DNA from: an uncultured Flavihumibacter sp.
GTDB taxonomy: Bacteria > Bacteroidota > Bacteroidia > Chitinophagales > Chitinophagaceae
Assembly (NCBI GenBank): GCA_902168105.1
Contig: CABHOY010000019.1
Span: 1-64,000, forward strand
DNA: 64,000 nt
Direction of reading: 5' to 3'
Shown: positions 28,535 to 37,364 of the stretch, piece after piece
Position numbering within the stretch: the first letter of the stretch is position 1
Layout of the letters: every line of letters starts with the position of its first letter
Translations under genes and position numbers: made by a program
The notes under the pieces: generated by a model
The model's database searches: none
What the model was told of the DNA's origin: nothing
The model's input: only the letters and a program-made list of their open reading frames with translations

Positions 28535-29239
28535 ATGGCAAAATTGAGTTTATATGCTTTTATCATTCCAGGACTATTTCTTATATCCTGTAGCAGGTCA
28601 GTCAACCAGGACAAAGGAGTGAACGAAGTTTTAAGTTTTTATGGTGGCTCCTGCACATCCGGCGTTGGGTACAAGGCCTCAACCAGCGAAGGGAAGCAAA
28701 AATACTTTGAATTGGAGGTACGCAACAGTGAGACGTTGGAAAGCTTCGCCAGCGAACCGGAAATGCCTGCTTCCAATATTGCTTATTTGTTCTACCATAG
28801 CTTGTCAAAAGACGAGAAGAATGACTACGATGAAATTTGTGCAATAGTTAATTTCAAAGACAAAGGCCGAAAAACTTTTCGTTATCCAAAGGAAAAGTTA
28901 GCCATTGTTGAGAGTAAAATGGCTGTAGTTGAAAAGATGGTTAATTTGATCAGGAACAAAAACTTCGAAGGGATCAAACAATTTCTTAAACCAGACACCA
29001 CACATGTTCACTACGATAAAGATAAATTGATTGCTACGCTGGCCAAAGCGGATCCGCAATTTGGAACTATCAAGGAATTTCTACTTTATGGTTTCTACTT
29101 TAATCCGGAAAAAGATTCCCCCGACTTTTTGCATATCTCCGGCGCTTTGATCCGCGATAAGGAGAGCAACCCATTTAGTATTGATATTGACACCAAAGCA
29201 ACTAATGACGATATCATCTTACTACAATATAAACTTTAG
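28535..29239 (+). CDS. Hypothetical lipoprotein
   Basis: A 234-residue protein with a lipoprotein signal: MAKLSLYAFIIPGLFLISCS, lipobox LISC with Cys19. The mature part is charged and mixed alpha/beta. The region from about 130 (KMVNLIRNKNFEGIKQFL) resembles NTF2/DUF4878-like folds, which is only a weak impression. It should sit on the periplasmic face of a membrane. A terminator-like hairpin follows. Confidence 0.65.
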   Translation: MAKLSLYAFIIPGLFLISCSRSVNQDKGVNEVLSFYGGSCTSGVGYKASTSEGKQKYFELEVRNSETLESFASEPEMPASNIAYLFYHSLSKDEKNDYDEICAIVNFKDKGRKTFRYPKEKLAIVESKMAVVEKMVNLIRNKNFEGIKQFLKPDTTHVHYDKDKLIATLAKADPQFGTIKEFLLYGFYFNPEKDSPDFLHISGALIRDKESNPFSIDIDTKATNDDIILLQYKL

Positions 29240-29261
29240 ACACATTTCTCTTTTATATATT

Positions 29262-29304
29262 AAATGGCTACTCTAATCCTAAAGGTTAAAGTAGCCATTT
29301 TAAA
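29262..29304 (+). terminator. Terminator-like hairpin between convergent genes
   Basis: Ten-base arms (AAATGGCTAC and GTAGCCATTT) around a 19-base loop. It lies after the lipoprotein gene and before the end of the GH18-like gene on the other strand. Confidence 0.6.
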
Positions 29305-29323
29305 ATTCGCTATAAGCTATACA

Positions 29324-30574
29324 CTAACTTATCTTTTCACTTTTTCGCTGCGCTCCGGTAGGTTTAGAGGCGTTCTCCGCACCCGCATTCAACCCATTGT
29401 AAATGGCATTTCTATAGGCCAATGCCAGCGCTCCTGTATTATTCTCACTCACCCCATTACAGCAGGTAGACAATGTACAATTCACCAGCGAATCATACAG
29501 CCAGATGAATCCTCCATCAACAGGATACTTCTGACCACTCCAGGCCTCAAACTGATTTTGTAAGTCGCTTGGGCATGCACCTCCCTCGTTGTAGGTGTTC
29601 GTGCACTGTCCGCTTAGCTCATACCCTGTACACTGAGGCGCACTTCCCCACCAGGGCGCTCCTCCGAAAAACACTGCCGTATTCGGCTGGAAAGTACCCG
29701 TAGGAAGTGCGATAGTCTGATTGCAATAGAAGAAGAAAGTCTCACCGCCCAACATACTCTGCATTGCCGCATCAGGGCTGTCGTAAGTACCCTGGCGGAG
29801 CATACCTGACCAGTCGCCATTGCCATACATCGCTACCGACTGTTTGGTTACAACATTCGAGCCCGGAGCGTTATTCTGCCACCAGCCGCTCGACTGCATA
29901 GCTCCAAGTCCTGGAATTAACAGTGTACCGTGATTAATTCTTTTAATAATAGCGCCCCATGTTTGAGGATCCATTCCGGCGCCACCTGAATAGCATTGCA
30001 GGTGTATTGCGCTAACAAAATTATTCCCCCTTTGATTGATCAGGTCTTGAAATGTATCACTCCAGATCTCACTGGCGTAATACGGACAGAATGTAACAGA
30101 GCTATATCCTATATTTCCTAGCATCAATCCGAAGTTCACCATAGTCGTAGTGTTCATATAGTCTTCGTTATCGAAGTCGATAGCGTCTATATCTCCACCT
30201 GCTGCAACCATTGCCTGTTTCAAGGCATTGAAGTTGTCGTATAACGGATTTCCAGGCCCTGGCACTCCGTTTTGTACGAACTTCGAAATATTCTGAAAGT
30301 CGTTGGTACCACCAGCGCCAACAGAGAAAATAATACCAATGCCCTTACTTCTCAGTTGTGCCAGACGAGTAGGCAAATTCATCGGCTGAGATTCGGAATA
30401 AGTTCCGTTCGTTACAAACGGGGTGTTGTTAAAAATAAGATTGCCGTCTGTATTCACATGTACAGACCAAAGGACCAATGTAGAATACTCGCCGGTTTGA
30501 ATGGCTTCTACGGCGCCATTTTGACCAAAGGCAAACGCGCCTCCGGCATAAATTCTGGTTTGTGTGTTGATCAT
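29324..30574 (-). CDS. GH18-like chitinase-family protein without a visible signal peptide
   Basis: From the ATG at 30572-30574 the protein is 416 residues and starts MINTQTRIYAGGAFAFGQNG. The GH18 signature DxxDxDxE is present as D130-AI-D133-F-D135-N-E137; E137 is the expected catalytic acid. The barrel continues with CPYYASEIW and LQCYSGG. A Cys-rich segment near the end (CTGYELSGQCTNTYNEGGAC) suggests extracytoplasmic disulphides, yet there is no signal peptide from this start or from the longer one at 30673. It may be exported another way, act in the cytoplasm or be inactive. Confidence 0.75.
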   Translation of the reverse strand: MINTQTRIYAGGAFAFGQNGAVEAIQTGEYSTLVLWSVHVNTDGNLIFNNTPFVTNGTYSESQPMNLPTRLAQLRSKGIGIIFSVGAGGTNDFQNISKFVQNGVPGPGNPLYDNFNALKQAMVAAGGDIDAIDFDNEDYMNTTTMVNFGLMLGNIGYSSVTFCPYYASEIWSDTFQDLINQRGNNFVSAIHLQCYSGGAGMDPQTWGAIIKRINHGTLLIPGLGAMQSSGWWQNNAPGSNVVTKQSVAMYGNGDWSGMLRQGTYDSPDAAMQSMLGGETFFFYCNQTIALPTGTFQPNTAVFFGGAPWWGSAPQCTGYELSGQCTNTYNEGGACPSDLQNQFEAWSGQKYPVDGGFIWLYDSLVNCTLSTCCNGVSENNTGALALAYRNAIYNGLNAGAENASKPTGAQRKSEKIS

Positions 30575-30587
30575 AAGAATGGAATTT

Positions 30588-30625
30588 GAGGTTTGTGATG
30601 TTACTTGAGGTTTGTAATGTTGCTT
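30588..30625. repeat. Two tandem 19-bp repeats upstream of the GH18-like gene
   Basis: GAGGTTTGTGATGTTACTT and GAGGTTTGTAATGTTGCTT follow each other directly, with 17 of 19 bases equal. They lie 14 bases upstream of the chosen start codon. They could be binding sites for a regulator, or a coding repeat if translation starts at 30673. Confidence 0.7.
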
Positions 30626-30725
30626 GATGATGTTGAGGTATAATTCATCTGGTAGAAAAATCCGGATATTCAATTTACGGAAATAATTTGATTACAGCTT
30701 CAGTCAGTTAATAATGAAAAATGTT

Positions 30726-33590
30726 TCATGCTTCTGCAACCTCAATATAAAAGTGATCTTCATCCACCTCAAAATCATCTTCCTTCATTTGCTTCAGGGA
30801 GATCATCTGCCAGTCAGTCGTTGGATAGATAAAACCAAACCGGCCAGGCGCTACCGTTACCTTCACCGGCATTTTAAACCCGGGTTCATCTGCCTGCCAG
30901 CGGTACTTCAGCTGCAAATTTCGTCCCTGTTCTTTTAATGATATCTCCAGTTTAGGCAGGCTGGTATATTTCAGATATTGGTTAAAGAATGATGTATAAT
31001 CTGTTTCGGTACGCAGGCCGATATAACTTACCAGCTCATCTGCCGAAAGTGTTTGATAACGGAAATGCTGTTGTATATCCTTTAACAGGTTAAACCATAA
31101 TGTATCATTATCCAACACAAAGCGGAATGTATTTAACATCAGGCTGCCTTTAGTATACATATCACCGATATCATAGTGTATGTGATTTACATTATACACA
31201 CCCGTTACCGGCTCCCGGTTACTTACCTGTTTTTTCTGTTCTCCCATGAATGCCACGCCCATATCTTTACCAACGCTGCATTCCATCATAAGACCTTCTG
31301 CATATGTAGCGAACGCCTCATGTATCCACATGTCAGCAATGTCTTTACAGCTGATCGCATTCCCCCACCATTCATGTGCAGATTCATGCCAGATCATCGG
31401 ACAATAATCCAGGCGCATTCCTTCTTTTATCTTTCCTATGCATACACCGCTCTGATGTTCCATAGCGTACGGGCTTTCAAGCAGTGTAAAGCCATCACGG
31501 GGAAAGGGGTATTTTCCGAAATGTTGTTCAAAACATGCCAACATTGGCTTCACCTGGGCAAACATAGCTTTGCCGCGCTCCAGGTTATAAGGCATCACAT
31601 AATAGTCTAATGTCAGCGTATCAGCGCCGCTGATATAGGCATCTTCAAAATGAGCGTATTTACCGATACAAAAGGTAGCGTTATAATTATTGATCGGGTA
31701 ACTCACCAGCCATTCATAGCGCGTTGTATTACCCCCCATCGGCGTCTTCCGTTGCAACCTCCCATTGGATATTTCAGTAAAGCCGTCCGGCACTGTGATC
31801 CATATACGCATGGTGTCAGGTTCATCAGACAAATGATCTTTGTTCGGCCACCATAAGCTGGCGCCGGAGCCCTGGCATACTACCTGTACCCACGGATTCC
31901 CCTCCTCGTCTTTATCCCACAATACGCCACCCCACATCGGGATATTAAAATCGGCTGTCTGAGGTACTCCCTCGTAATACACGACTATCGTTTCCTCTCT
32001 GCCCACAGGCAACACAGTCGGGAACCTTACGAATACAGCATCATCCTGCCGGGTATATGATAATTGCTGATCCCCATATAGAATCTTTTCAATGCGCATA
32101 TTCGCATACAGATCTAACTGCATCCGGTCAAACGGGGCGATTACCTTAAACCGGATCTTATTATTGCCCCGGATGAAACGGGCGTCAGGATTTACGTCTA
32201 CATCAAGATGATAAAAGCTGACATCGTAACAGGAACGAAGGGGCGAAAGCATGCCCCGCAGTGTATCACCCCTGGTAAAGCCATTCTGACGATTGGGTAC
32301 ATGCGTAACTTTCGCGGCGGGTGGCGCCGCTTCCTTTTTCTGTTTCACGGAATCAGGTAATACAGGTAACAGGATATTATAATTTTCCCAGAAAGCAGGA
32401 TCATAGTCATTTCCGACCTCATTGTTCATGGATGACCTGTCGTTACTGATGCCGGTAGCAAAGCGTTGTATACTATCTTTATTCACATCTGTGACCAGTA
32501 GCTGAAAATCACCGGTCCATTGTACATCCTGCATATTCCTTTTCCTGCTGCTCACCACGCACTCCCAATGGCGATGTACGGTGCTCAGGTAAGTTTTGTT
32601 ACGGTACTTCTTATAGGTGATCACCATCGAGATCTTTGTAAAATCGAGGGTCGCCTTTACCACCTTAGACATGATCGTATAGCTGATGCCTCCCTTCTGA
32701 TGGCCGTTCAAATAATCAACTCCGGCAGGAGTTGTCTCCATCTCACACTTTACAAGCGCCATATCAGCTTCATCAATATATAACTTTGCCCGTACGAGTG
32801 CCTTACGACTATCTTCCTTTGGCTGTAGTTGCAACACCAACAGATTGCGGTCGCCCTCCCTGATCGTTTCTTTGTAGTCGCAGATATAGTATCGAAAATT
32901 GCGCTCATTCAGAATATTATGTTTTGCGTCAATGTATTTTTGTAAGTCTTCGTTCAGGGAAGAGTAGGCCGTGTTCAGAATATTGCCGATCCAATTATAC
33001 AATTGCGGATCTTTGCTCCAGTCCACTTTCTTCTTGCGGCCTTTAAGAATACGGACCTGATCTTTATGGTCCCGGTTTGTATGGTAAGTTTTATAAATAT
33101 CCAGTACGGATTCGTTGAAATTGATCGTATCTCCCGCCAGGCGGATATTTTCCCTGTAAAACGCAGTTAGCCCGACATCGGCTGTATCATAATTTTCGGG
33201 AATACGGTTGAGCATCTGTTTCAGGATACCGAAACCGTCACGCACATTTACCGAGACTGCGGGGAGCATATAAACAGACGGCTCCATACGGATATCCATA
33301 TCCTGTAAGTTGGCTGAAGGAAGGGGCATCGCAATGGACTTATAACCAATGCAGGAAATCAGCACGGTATCCTGCCAGAATTTTTCCGCTATTTTAAAAA
33401 TGAACGCTCCTTCTGCATTGGCTATGGTACCAATGCTGCCATTTTTTAACTGGATATTGGCAGAAATAACGGGTTGCTGGTTACCGGCATCGGTTATCCT
33501 ACCGGTGAGCGTTAAAAACTTCTCCTGCGCGAGAACCTGGTTAGCGACCAGGACCAATAATAACAAACAAAGACGTAAGTGGTGTTTCAT
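30726..33590 (-). CDS. M1-family metallopeptidase fused to a CarboxypepD_reg-like N-terminus
   Basis: A 954-residue exported protein (signal peptide MKHHLRLCLLLLVLVANQVLA). Residues about 25-110 are a CarboxypepD_reg-like beta sandwich (GRITDAGNQQPVISANIQLK). Residues about 115-400 resemble the DUF5686-type region found in Bacteroidota outer-membrane proteins. From about 440 it is an M1 aminopeptidase: N-terminal beta domain, YAMEHQSG near the exopeptidase site, then HESAHEWWGNA with zinc ligands H735, H739 and E758, and catalytic E736. It most likely removes N-terminal residues from peptides in the envelope. It is not clearly in an operon. Confidence 0.85.
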   Translation of the reverse strand: MKHHLRLCLLLLVLVANQVLAQEKFLTLTGRITDAGNQQPVISANIQLKNGSIGTIANAEGAFIFKIAEKFWQDTVLISCIGYKSIAMPLPSANLQDMDIRMEPSVYMLPAVSVNVRDGFGILKQMLNRIPENYDTADVGLTAFYRENIRLAGDTINFNESVLDIYKTYHTNRDHKDQVRILKGRKKKVDWSKDPQLYNWIGNILNTAYSSLNEDLQKYIDAKHNILNERNFRYYICDYKETIREGDRNLLVLQLQPKEDSRKALVRAKLYIDEADMALVKCEMETTPAGVDYLNGHQKGGISYTIMSKVVKATLDFTKISMVITYKKYRNKTYLSTVHRHWECVVSSRKRNMQDVQWTGDFQLLVTDVNKDSIQRFATGISNDRSSMNNEVGNDYDPAFWENYNILLPVLPDSVKQKKEAAPPAAKVTHVPNRQNGFTRGDTLRGMLSPLRSCYDVSFYHLDVDVNPDARFIRGNNKIRFKVIAPFDRMQLDLYANMRIEKILYGDQQLSYTRQDDAVFVRFPTVLPVGREETIVVYYEGVPQTADFNIPMWGGVLWDKDEEGNPWVQVVCQGSGASLWWPNKDHLSDEPDTMRIWITVPDGFTEISNGRLQRKTPMGGNTTRYEWLVSYPINNYNATFCIGKYAHFEDAYISGADTLTLDYYVMPYNLERGKAMFAQVKPMLACFEQHFGKYPFPRDGFTLLESPYAMEHQSGVCIGKIKEGMRLDYCPMIWHESAHEWWGNAISCKDIADMWIHEAFATYAEGLMMECSVGKDMGVAFMGEQKKQVSNREPVTGVYNVNHIHYDIGDMYTKGSLMLNTFRFVLDNDTLWFNLLKDIQQHFRYQTLSADELVSYIGLRTETDYTSFFNQYLKYTSLPKLEISLKEQGRNLQLKYRWQADEPGFKMPVKVTVAPGRFGFIYPTTDWQMISLKQMKEDDFEVDEDHFYIEVAEA

Positions 33591-33667
33591 CTTCCTTTTT
33601 CCAACAAAGCAAGCTATTTCAGGCTATTATGTCTACTCAAATCCGGACTTGAATAACATTTCACTAC

Positions 33668-34807
33668 TCATTTTCCGGTTTTGGCAACTTTTTCCCGGTG
33701 CCTGGTCATGTATTCCCGGGGCGACATACCGGTATTATTCCGGAAGGCTCTTTGGAAAGTAGCCTGCGAATTAAAGCCGGCATCAAAAGCCAGGGCCAGG
33801 ATAGTCATATTCTCCTGCTGGAGTTGCTGGATATTTTGCTTGAATGCCTCTACCCGGTACCCATTCACAAATTCATTGAAGCTTTTCTCCAGGTGTTGGT
33901 TCAGCACCAGCGAAATGGTTTTCTGAGGCAAACCGGTATGCCTGGATAACAGGGCCAGGTTAAGCTCGGGATCCAGGTACAGACGGTCCTCTTCCATCGC
34001 CTTCTTCAATAATGGTACGGCCTCTCCTACCAGCTCTTCAGAAGGAGGTGTAACACTTTTCCTGGCGACCGGTAATTCCTCCGGCGCCATCAGATAACCT
34101 TTTATCCCCAGGCAGTAAATCAACACTACCAGGGGAATATACACCGGATACCAGTCTACGGCATCCAGCACTTTATTGGTCAGCGATGGTATCACGTAAG
34201 GCACCAGGTAGACGAACCATATGATCTGAAAAACCAGGAAAAGACGGATAAACTGATGCAGCCACTGGCTGTGGGAGCTTTTCTCCGGTCCTACCCCAGC
34301 AAGGTACCTGGCTGACAACCACAGGTATACAGTTATGGAGCCCCAACGCGGGATGTCAGCATACACATTATAATCGTCTATAAAACGACCCAGGGTAGAC
34401 GGTTCAGGCATTGAAAAGCCTAACAATAATCCTGCGATATATACTACAGTAATTAGCTCGGTACCGATATCAATAATTGCCGGTAAAAAATGCATCCTTT
34501 CCTTCCGGCCGATCCTGAAGGTGGGATCTATTGTACTTTTGATATAAAAGTATAATAGTGGGCCGACAGGCATAATAATAACAAGTGGGATAAGGTTGCC
34601 CAACAGGTTCAGAACGGGATTATTAGTGAACCAGGGGGATTCAAAGAGGTATAGATTAAGGCAGGCCAGTGCTATTAATAGTATAATGACACCCAGGAGG
34701 CGGTTTGGACGCGAGCGCTTCTTTGAAAAGAAAAGCAGTACGCTCATAATAGCGCCCTGGAAAAAGCCCAGCAGGATAAGGATGTGGAAAAAATCAGCGA
34801 AAGTCAT
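33668..34807 (-). CDS. AraC-family regulator with N-terminal multi-pass membrane domain
   Basis: A 379-residue protein. Residues 1-245 hold about seven hydrophobic segments (FADFFHILILLGFFQGAIM, LLGVIILLIALACLNLYLF and further on IIWFVYLVPYVIPSL). Residues about 275-375 are an AraC helix-turn-helix domain (YLDPELNLALLSRHTGLPQK, then ILALAFDAGFNSQATFQRAF). Such membrane-bound AraC proteins are frequent in Bacteroidota and are thought to read an envelope signal and bind DNA directly. It lies 77 bases downstream of the M1 peptidase gene start on the same strand, so the regulator gene comes first and may control the peptidase. Confidence 0.85.
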   Translation of the reverse strand: MTFADFFHILILLGFFQGAIMSVLLFFSKKRSRPNRLLGVIILLIALACLNLYLFESPWFTNNPVLNLLGNLIPLVIIMPVGPLLYFYIKSTIDPTFRIGRKERMHFLPAIIDIGTELITVVYIAGLLLGFSMPEPSTLGRFIDDYNVYADIPRWGSITVYLWLSARYLAGVGPEKSSHSQWLHQFIRLFLVFQIIWFVYLVPYVIPSLTNKVLDAVDWYPVYIPLVVLIYCLGIKGYLMAPEELPVARKSVTPPSEELVGEAVPLLKKAMEEDRLYLDPELNLALLSRHTGLPQKTISLVLNQHLEKSFNEFVNGYRVEAFKQNIQQLQQENMTILALAFDAGFNSQATFQRAFRNNTGMSPREYMTRHREKVAKTGK

Positions 34808-34913
34808 AACCCCGGGATTTTAATTTTAAAGATAGGGATTATTGGGGTGAGTAACAATCAGCGTAGCAGCGCTTATACAATCAGAAAAATAAAATTTTAA
34901 GTAGCTTTACGCT

Positions 34914-35708
34914 ATGCTTACAGTTAGCGGATTATATATTTATCCTGTTAAGTCATTGGGAGGATTTTCATTGCCGGCAGCCAAACTTACAGATCGTGGT
35001 TTTAAGTACGACAGAAGATGGATGCTGATAGATGAAAATAATCGTTTTCTTTCTCAACGCGAGGTATCTGTCATGGCATTTTTGAATGCCACTATCCGGG
35101 AGGAACATTTGCTCGTTACTGACAAAAGAACGGGGGAGTTTATCATGGTCCCTTATGAACCTCAGACAGCAGAAACCATCATGGTATCTGTATGGGACGA
35201 TACTTGCCCTGCCCAACGCGTAAGTGACGAAGCTGACGCCTGGTTTAGTCAGCATCTGGGAATATCCTGCAGACTGGTTTATATGCCCGATGCTACACAG
35301 AGAACAGTAGATGCGAACTATGCACACAACAAAGAGATCACCAGCTTTTCTGACGGCTATCCTTTGCTGATCATTGGCCAGGCTTCTCTTGACGATCTCA
35401 ATAGCAGGTTAACATCTCCCCTACCGATGAATCGTTTCAGGCCCAATATAGTATTTACTGGAGGGTTACCGTTTCAGGAAGATGATATGAAACAATTTAA
35501 TATTGGGGATATACAATTCTCTGGTGTGAAACCCTGCGCACGTTGCGTTATTACTACTATTGACCAGGAAACAGCTATAAAAGCAAAAGAGCCCTTGAAA
35601 ACTCTCAGCACCTACCGTGCAAAAGATCACAAGATATACTTTGGACAAAATCTGTTGTTTAATGGTAGCGGCACTATCAGCGTTGGCGACATAATTACCT
35701 TACCATAG
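34914..35708 (+). CDS. MOSC-domain molybdenum-cofactor sulfurase-like protein
   Basis: A 264-residue cytoplasmic protein. The MOSC N-terminal beta-barrel is seen in LTVSGLYIYPVKSLGGFSL and DRRWMLIDENNRFLSQRE. The MOSC domain contains NRFRPNIVFTGG and KPCARCVITTID, where the first Cys is the ligand expected to hold the molybdenum cofactor in mARC/YcbX-like enzymes. Such proteins reduce N-hydroxylated compounds with electrons from a partner; no ferredoxin domain is fused here. It is followed by a RidA gene 64 bases downstream on the same strand. Confidence 0.85.
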   Translation: MLTVSGLYIYPVKSLGGFSLPAAKLTDRGFKYDRRWMLIDENNRFLSQREVSVMAFLNATIREEHLLVTDKRTGEFIMVPYEPQTAETIMVSVWDDTCPAQRVSDEADAWFSQHLGISCRLVYMPDATQRTVDANYAHNKEITSFSDGYPLLIIGQASLDDLNSRLTSPLPMNRFRPNIVFTGGLPFQEDDMKQFNIGDIQFSGVKPCARCVITTIDQETAIKAKEPLKTLSTYRAKDHKIYFGQNLLFNGSGTISVGDIITLP

Positions 35709-35772
35709 TTTATTTCGGATGGCGCTGGCTTGCGATAATGATATCATTCATTAACGATAAAATAAAGACAAT

Positions 35773-36165
35773 ATGCAACATCAGAACAAAGAAACTCAAG
35801 GTATGGGAATGCCCTGGGAAGACGATTATGGTTATGCGCAGGCGGTAAAAAAAGGAGATACGGTATGGATAGCCGGACAGCTTGGGCATGATGAAAAAGG
35901 CGTACTGGCACAGGGCATGGAAGCACAGATGAAACAAACCTATATCAATATAAAAAACTTATTGTCCCGCTTCAACATGACGATGGATGATGTCGTAGAA
36001 GAAGTCTTGTACGTCCTGGATATGCAGACGGCTTTTGAGGCCAGGCGGGATAATAAAACCACATTTTATACCAATCCCAAAAGCGTAGCAAGTACGATTG
36101 TCGTAGTAAGTGGACTGGCATTACCAGATCAGCTGGTAGAGATAAAGATCGTTGCCCGTCAATGA
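35773..36165 (+). CDS. RidA-family protein (YjgF/UK114)
   Basis: A 130-residue protein of normal RidA length and build: YGYAQAVKKGDTVWIAGQLG at the start, MKQTYINIKNLLSRFNMTMD in the middle, and ASTIVVVSGLALPDQLVEIK at the C-terminus. The usual catalytic Arg (in a motif R-x-x-V/A at about residue 105) is not clearly kept: the sequence there is SVASTIVVVSGLA. It may therefore belong to a Rid subfamily without imine deaminase activity. It lies after the MOSC gene and may be co-transcribed with it. Confidence 0.85.
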   Translation: MQHQNKETQGMGMPWEDDYGYAQAVKKGDTVWIAGQLGHDEKGVLAQGMEAQMKQTYINIKNLLSRFNMTMDDVVEEVLYVLDMQTAFEARRDNKTTFYTNPKSVASTIVVVSGLALPDQLVEIKIVARQ

Positions 36166-36201
36166 CCTTTATCACATTAGCCTTCACTAATTTCTGTGTA
36201 C

Positions 36202-37326
36202 CTACTTCTTCCATTTCTGTGCAATCTTAACAGCTGTTTCAATCATGTACGGTTCCCATTGCTCTATTCGCCAGTCTGAATTGGCCAGGGAAGACTGTGC
36301 GAGCACCTGCATAGCATCTTCATAGGAAGCAGCTGATTCAAGGATAGAAGAAAGCTCCAGCTGCTGTTGGTACAGTGCCATATCTTCAACCGCAATATCT
36401 GTTGATAACGACGATAACGGGAGAAAAGGATCGGAAGAATCTGTATCGCTTTCATCACTGTTCTTACGAACGATCTCCTCCATTTTAAGAAAGTCATCGT
36501 AAAAGGAACGTCTGCTCGTTTCTGTAGTCAGGCCATTCCCCAGTTGCTCCATCACCACATATTTCAGATGCGGGCATTTTGCGATGGTCATCTCAAGCAA
36601 CTGAAAAACCTCAGGAGGTACTGCGTCATCATGTGTATCCCGCCTTATACTGCGTTCAGGGGCCGCTACAGAATCTTCCCAGCTGCCGCCTGAGATATGT
36701 ATCTCCCGTACTCTATCCAATGGATATAAGGCTATCATCTCATCAAAAGCGATATCAAAATTCCGGAGTTGACAGTATAGGTTGTGAAGATCAAGAATAA
36801 TAAATCCGTTCACCGGCTCAAGCAGCTGTTCCAAAAAGGCGCCATGCCGCTTTACTTCGTCCAGCGAATAAGAAAAGGCCAGGTTCTCCAAACCTACAGG
36901 TACCCTGCAGGCGTTATAGATCCTCTTTAGCCTGTCCCTCCCGATGTTGAGCGTAGTAGCAGTATAAGGAATATTAAGCGGAGCACCATGATGAAAATCT
37001 TTGCCTGTCATGAAACCGAAGTGTTCCGTGATGTGGTCAAACCGGAATTCAGCAGCAGTCTGCTCCAGCTGCTTCAGCCAGTTTTCCTGTTCAGGCAACC
37101 ATTTGCCGGAAAAAAGAGAAAAGAAAACACCATGGCCGATCAGCCGTTTCTCATCGCTAAAGGCAGTCAGTAGCTCCCGGAACCAGGAGGGCACTTCTTT
37201 TACCTTGTATAATGCATCAAAAGACCATTCTATGGCCTCTATCTTTGACTCCTCCATCAAAGGCAAACATGCTGCGAGAATGTTCGCATCCAGATTGCAG
37301 GCGACGGCTGATAATATTTTAGGCAC
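36202..37326 (-). CDS. DUF692 (MNIO) oxidase with extra C-terminal domain
   Basis: A 374-residue protein from a GTG at 37324-37326. Residues 1-285 are a DUF692 TIM barrel, the multinuclear non-haem iron-dependent oxidase (MNIO) family. The metal-binding positions look intact: H65 in IGHGVFF, H98 and E101-H102 in DHITEHFG, E147-N148 in GLENLAFSY, D179/H181/N182 in LDLHNLY, H210 in EIHISGG, D230/H232/D234 in RDTHDDAVPP, E260 in VVMEQLG. Known members (MbnB, TglH, ChrH, BufB) modify Cys or other residues of small peptides, usually with a partner protein. There is no separate partner gene here. Residues about 290-374 (an acidic Ser/Asp linker and a helical tail with EQWEPYMIETAVKIAQKWKK) may replace it. 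The substrate gene is 38 bases upstream. Confidence 0.85.
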   Translation of the reverse strand: MPKILSAVACNLDANILAACLPLMEESKIEAIEWSFDALYKVKEVPSWFRELLTAFSDEKRLIGHGVFFSLFSGKWLPEQENWLKQLEQTAAEFRFDHITEHFGFMTGKDFHHGAPLNIPYTATTLNIGRDRLKRIYNACRVPVGLENLAFSYSLDEVKRHGAFLEQLLEPVNGFIILDLHNLYCQLRNFDIAFDEMIALYPLDRVREIHISGGSWEDSVAAPERSIRRDTHDDAVPPEVFQLLEMTIAKCPHLKYVVMEQLGNGLTTETSRRSFYDDFLKMEEIVRKNSDESDTDSSDPFLPLSSLSTDIAVEDMALYQQQLELSSILESAASYEDAMQVLAQSSLANSDWRIEQWEPYMIETAVKIAQKWKK

Positions 37327-37364
37327 CTTTTTGGAATTACAGCGTGAACATCAGAATACAGTTA

